Origin: Apostichopus japonicus
Lineage: Eukaryota > Echinodermata > Holothuroidea > Aspidochirotida > Stichopodidae
NCBI RefSeq assembly: GCF_037975245.1
Contig: NC_092568.1
Location: 42,211,631-42,275,630 of the forward strand
DNA length: 64,000 bases
Reading direction: 5' to 3'
This document shows positions 63,908 to 64,000 of the stretch, piece after piece. Position 1 is the first letter of the stretch. The number at the start of each line of letters is the position of its first letter. The translations under genes were made by a program, and so were the position numbers. The notes below the pieces were generated by a model. That model saw only the letters and a list, made by a program, of their open reading frames with translations. It was not told the origin of the DNA and did not search any database.

Positions 63908-64000
63908 ATGGTCTGGTGATGTGCTTAATGTGTGTAGTAGTAAATGAATGTTGGACCACTTAGTAACTTAACATGGTCTGGTGATGTGCTTAATGTGTGT
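63908..64000. repeat. Continuation of the 65-bp satellite
   Basis: ATGGTCTGGTGATGTGCTTA followed by the same unit as 61190-62353, running off the right edge of the window. Confidence 0.95.

Overview
This window is animal nuclear DNA. Genes are split by many short exons with GT-AG introns, there are no operons, and large stretches are DNA transposons, a tRNA-derived SINE, LINE tails and minisatellites. Gene content (legumain, gephyrin, an RIP-type kinase with death domains, AP-4 mu) fits a metazoan. The transposon-rich, AT-rich style fits a marine invertebrate; an echinoderm or other deuterostome is my guess only.

Layout. (1) 14-10425, minus: 5' half of a legumain gene (5 coding exons, catalytic His present, catalytic Cys exon beyond the left edge). 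(2) 15618-25976, plus: N-terminal MogA/G domain of gephyrin (6 exons plus an exact extra copy of exon 4); its continuation was not found. Legumain and gephyrin diverge from a 5.2 kb spacer. (3) 26759-32021: a nested transposon complex. (4) 36867-46918, minus: a complete 7-exon gene for a 541-residue RIP-like kinase with two C-terminal death domains. (5) 52976-61027, plus: AP-4 complex subunit mu, exon 2 onward, with the start and the 3' end not seen. The kinase and AP4M1 diverge from a 6 kb spacer.

I built the gene models by hand from splice sites. Every exon junction I report keeps the reading frame, and the translated products match the named families in order. The genes do not form a pathway: lysosomal/secretory protease, molybdenum-cofactor/synaptic scaffold, death-domain signalling kinase, and endosomal/TGN cargo adaptor.

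The most unusual content is non-genic. (a) Tandem arrays whose unit contains an exon's 3' end together with its 5' splice site (AP4M1 exons 6 and 9). (b) Three very short perfect palindromes with related arms, each bounded by a 7-bp direct repeat, one with a paralogous empty site. (c) A hairpin-containing module shared by transposons with different ends and different target-site duplication lengths. (d) A nested transposon complex in which every insertion still shows its target-site duplication. (e) A 1554-bp hAT-like element inserted in a 65-bp satellite.
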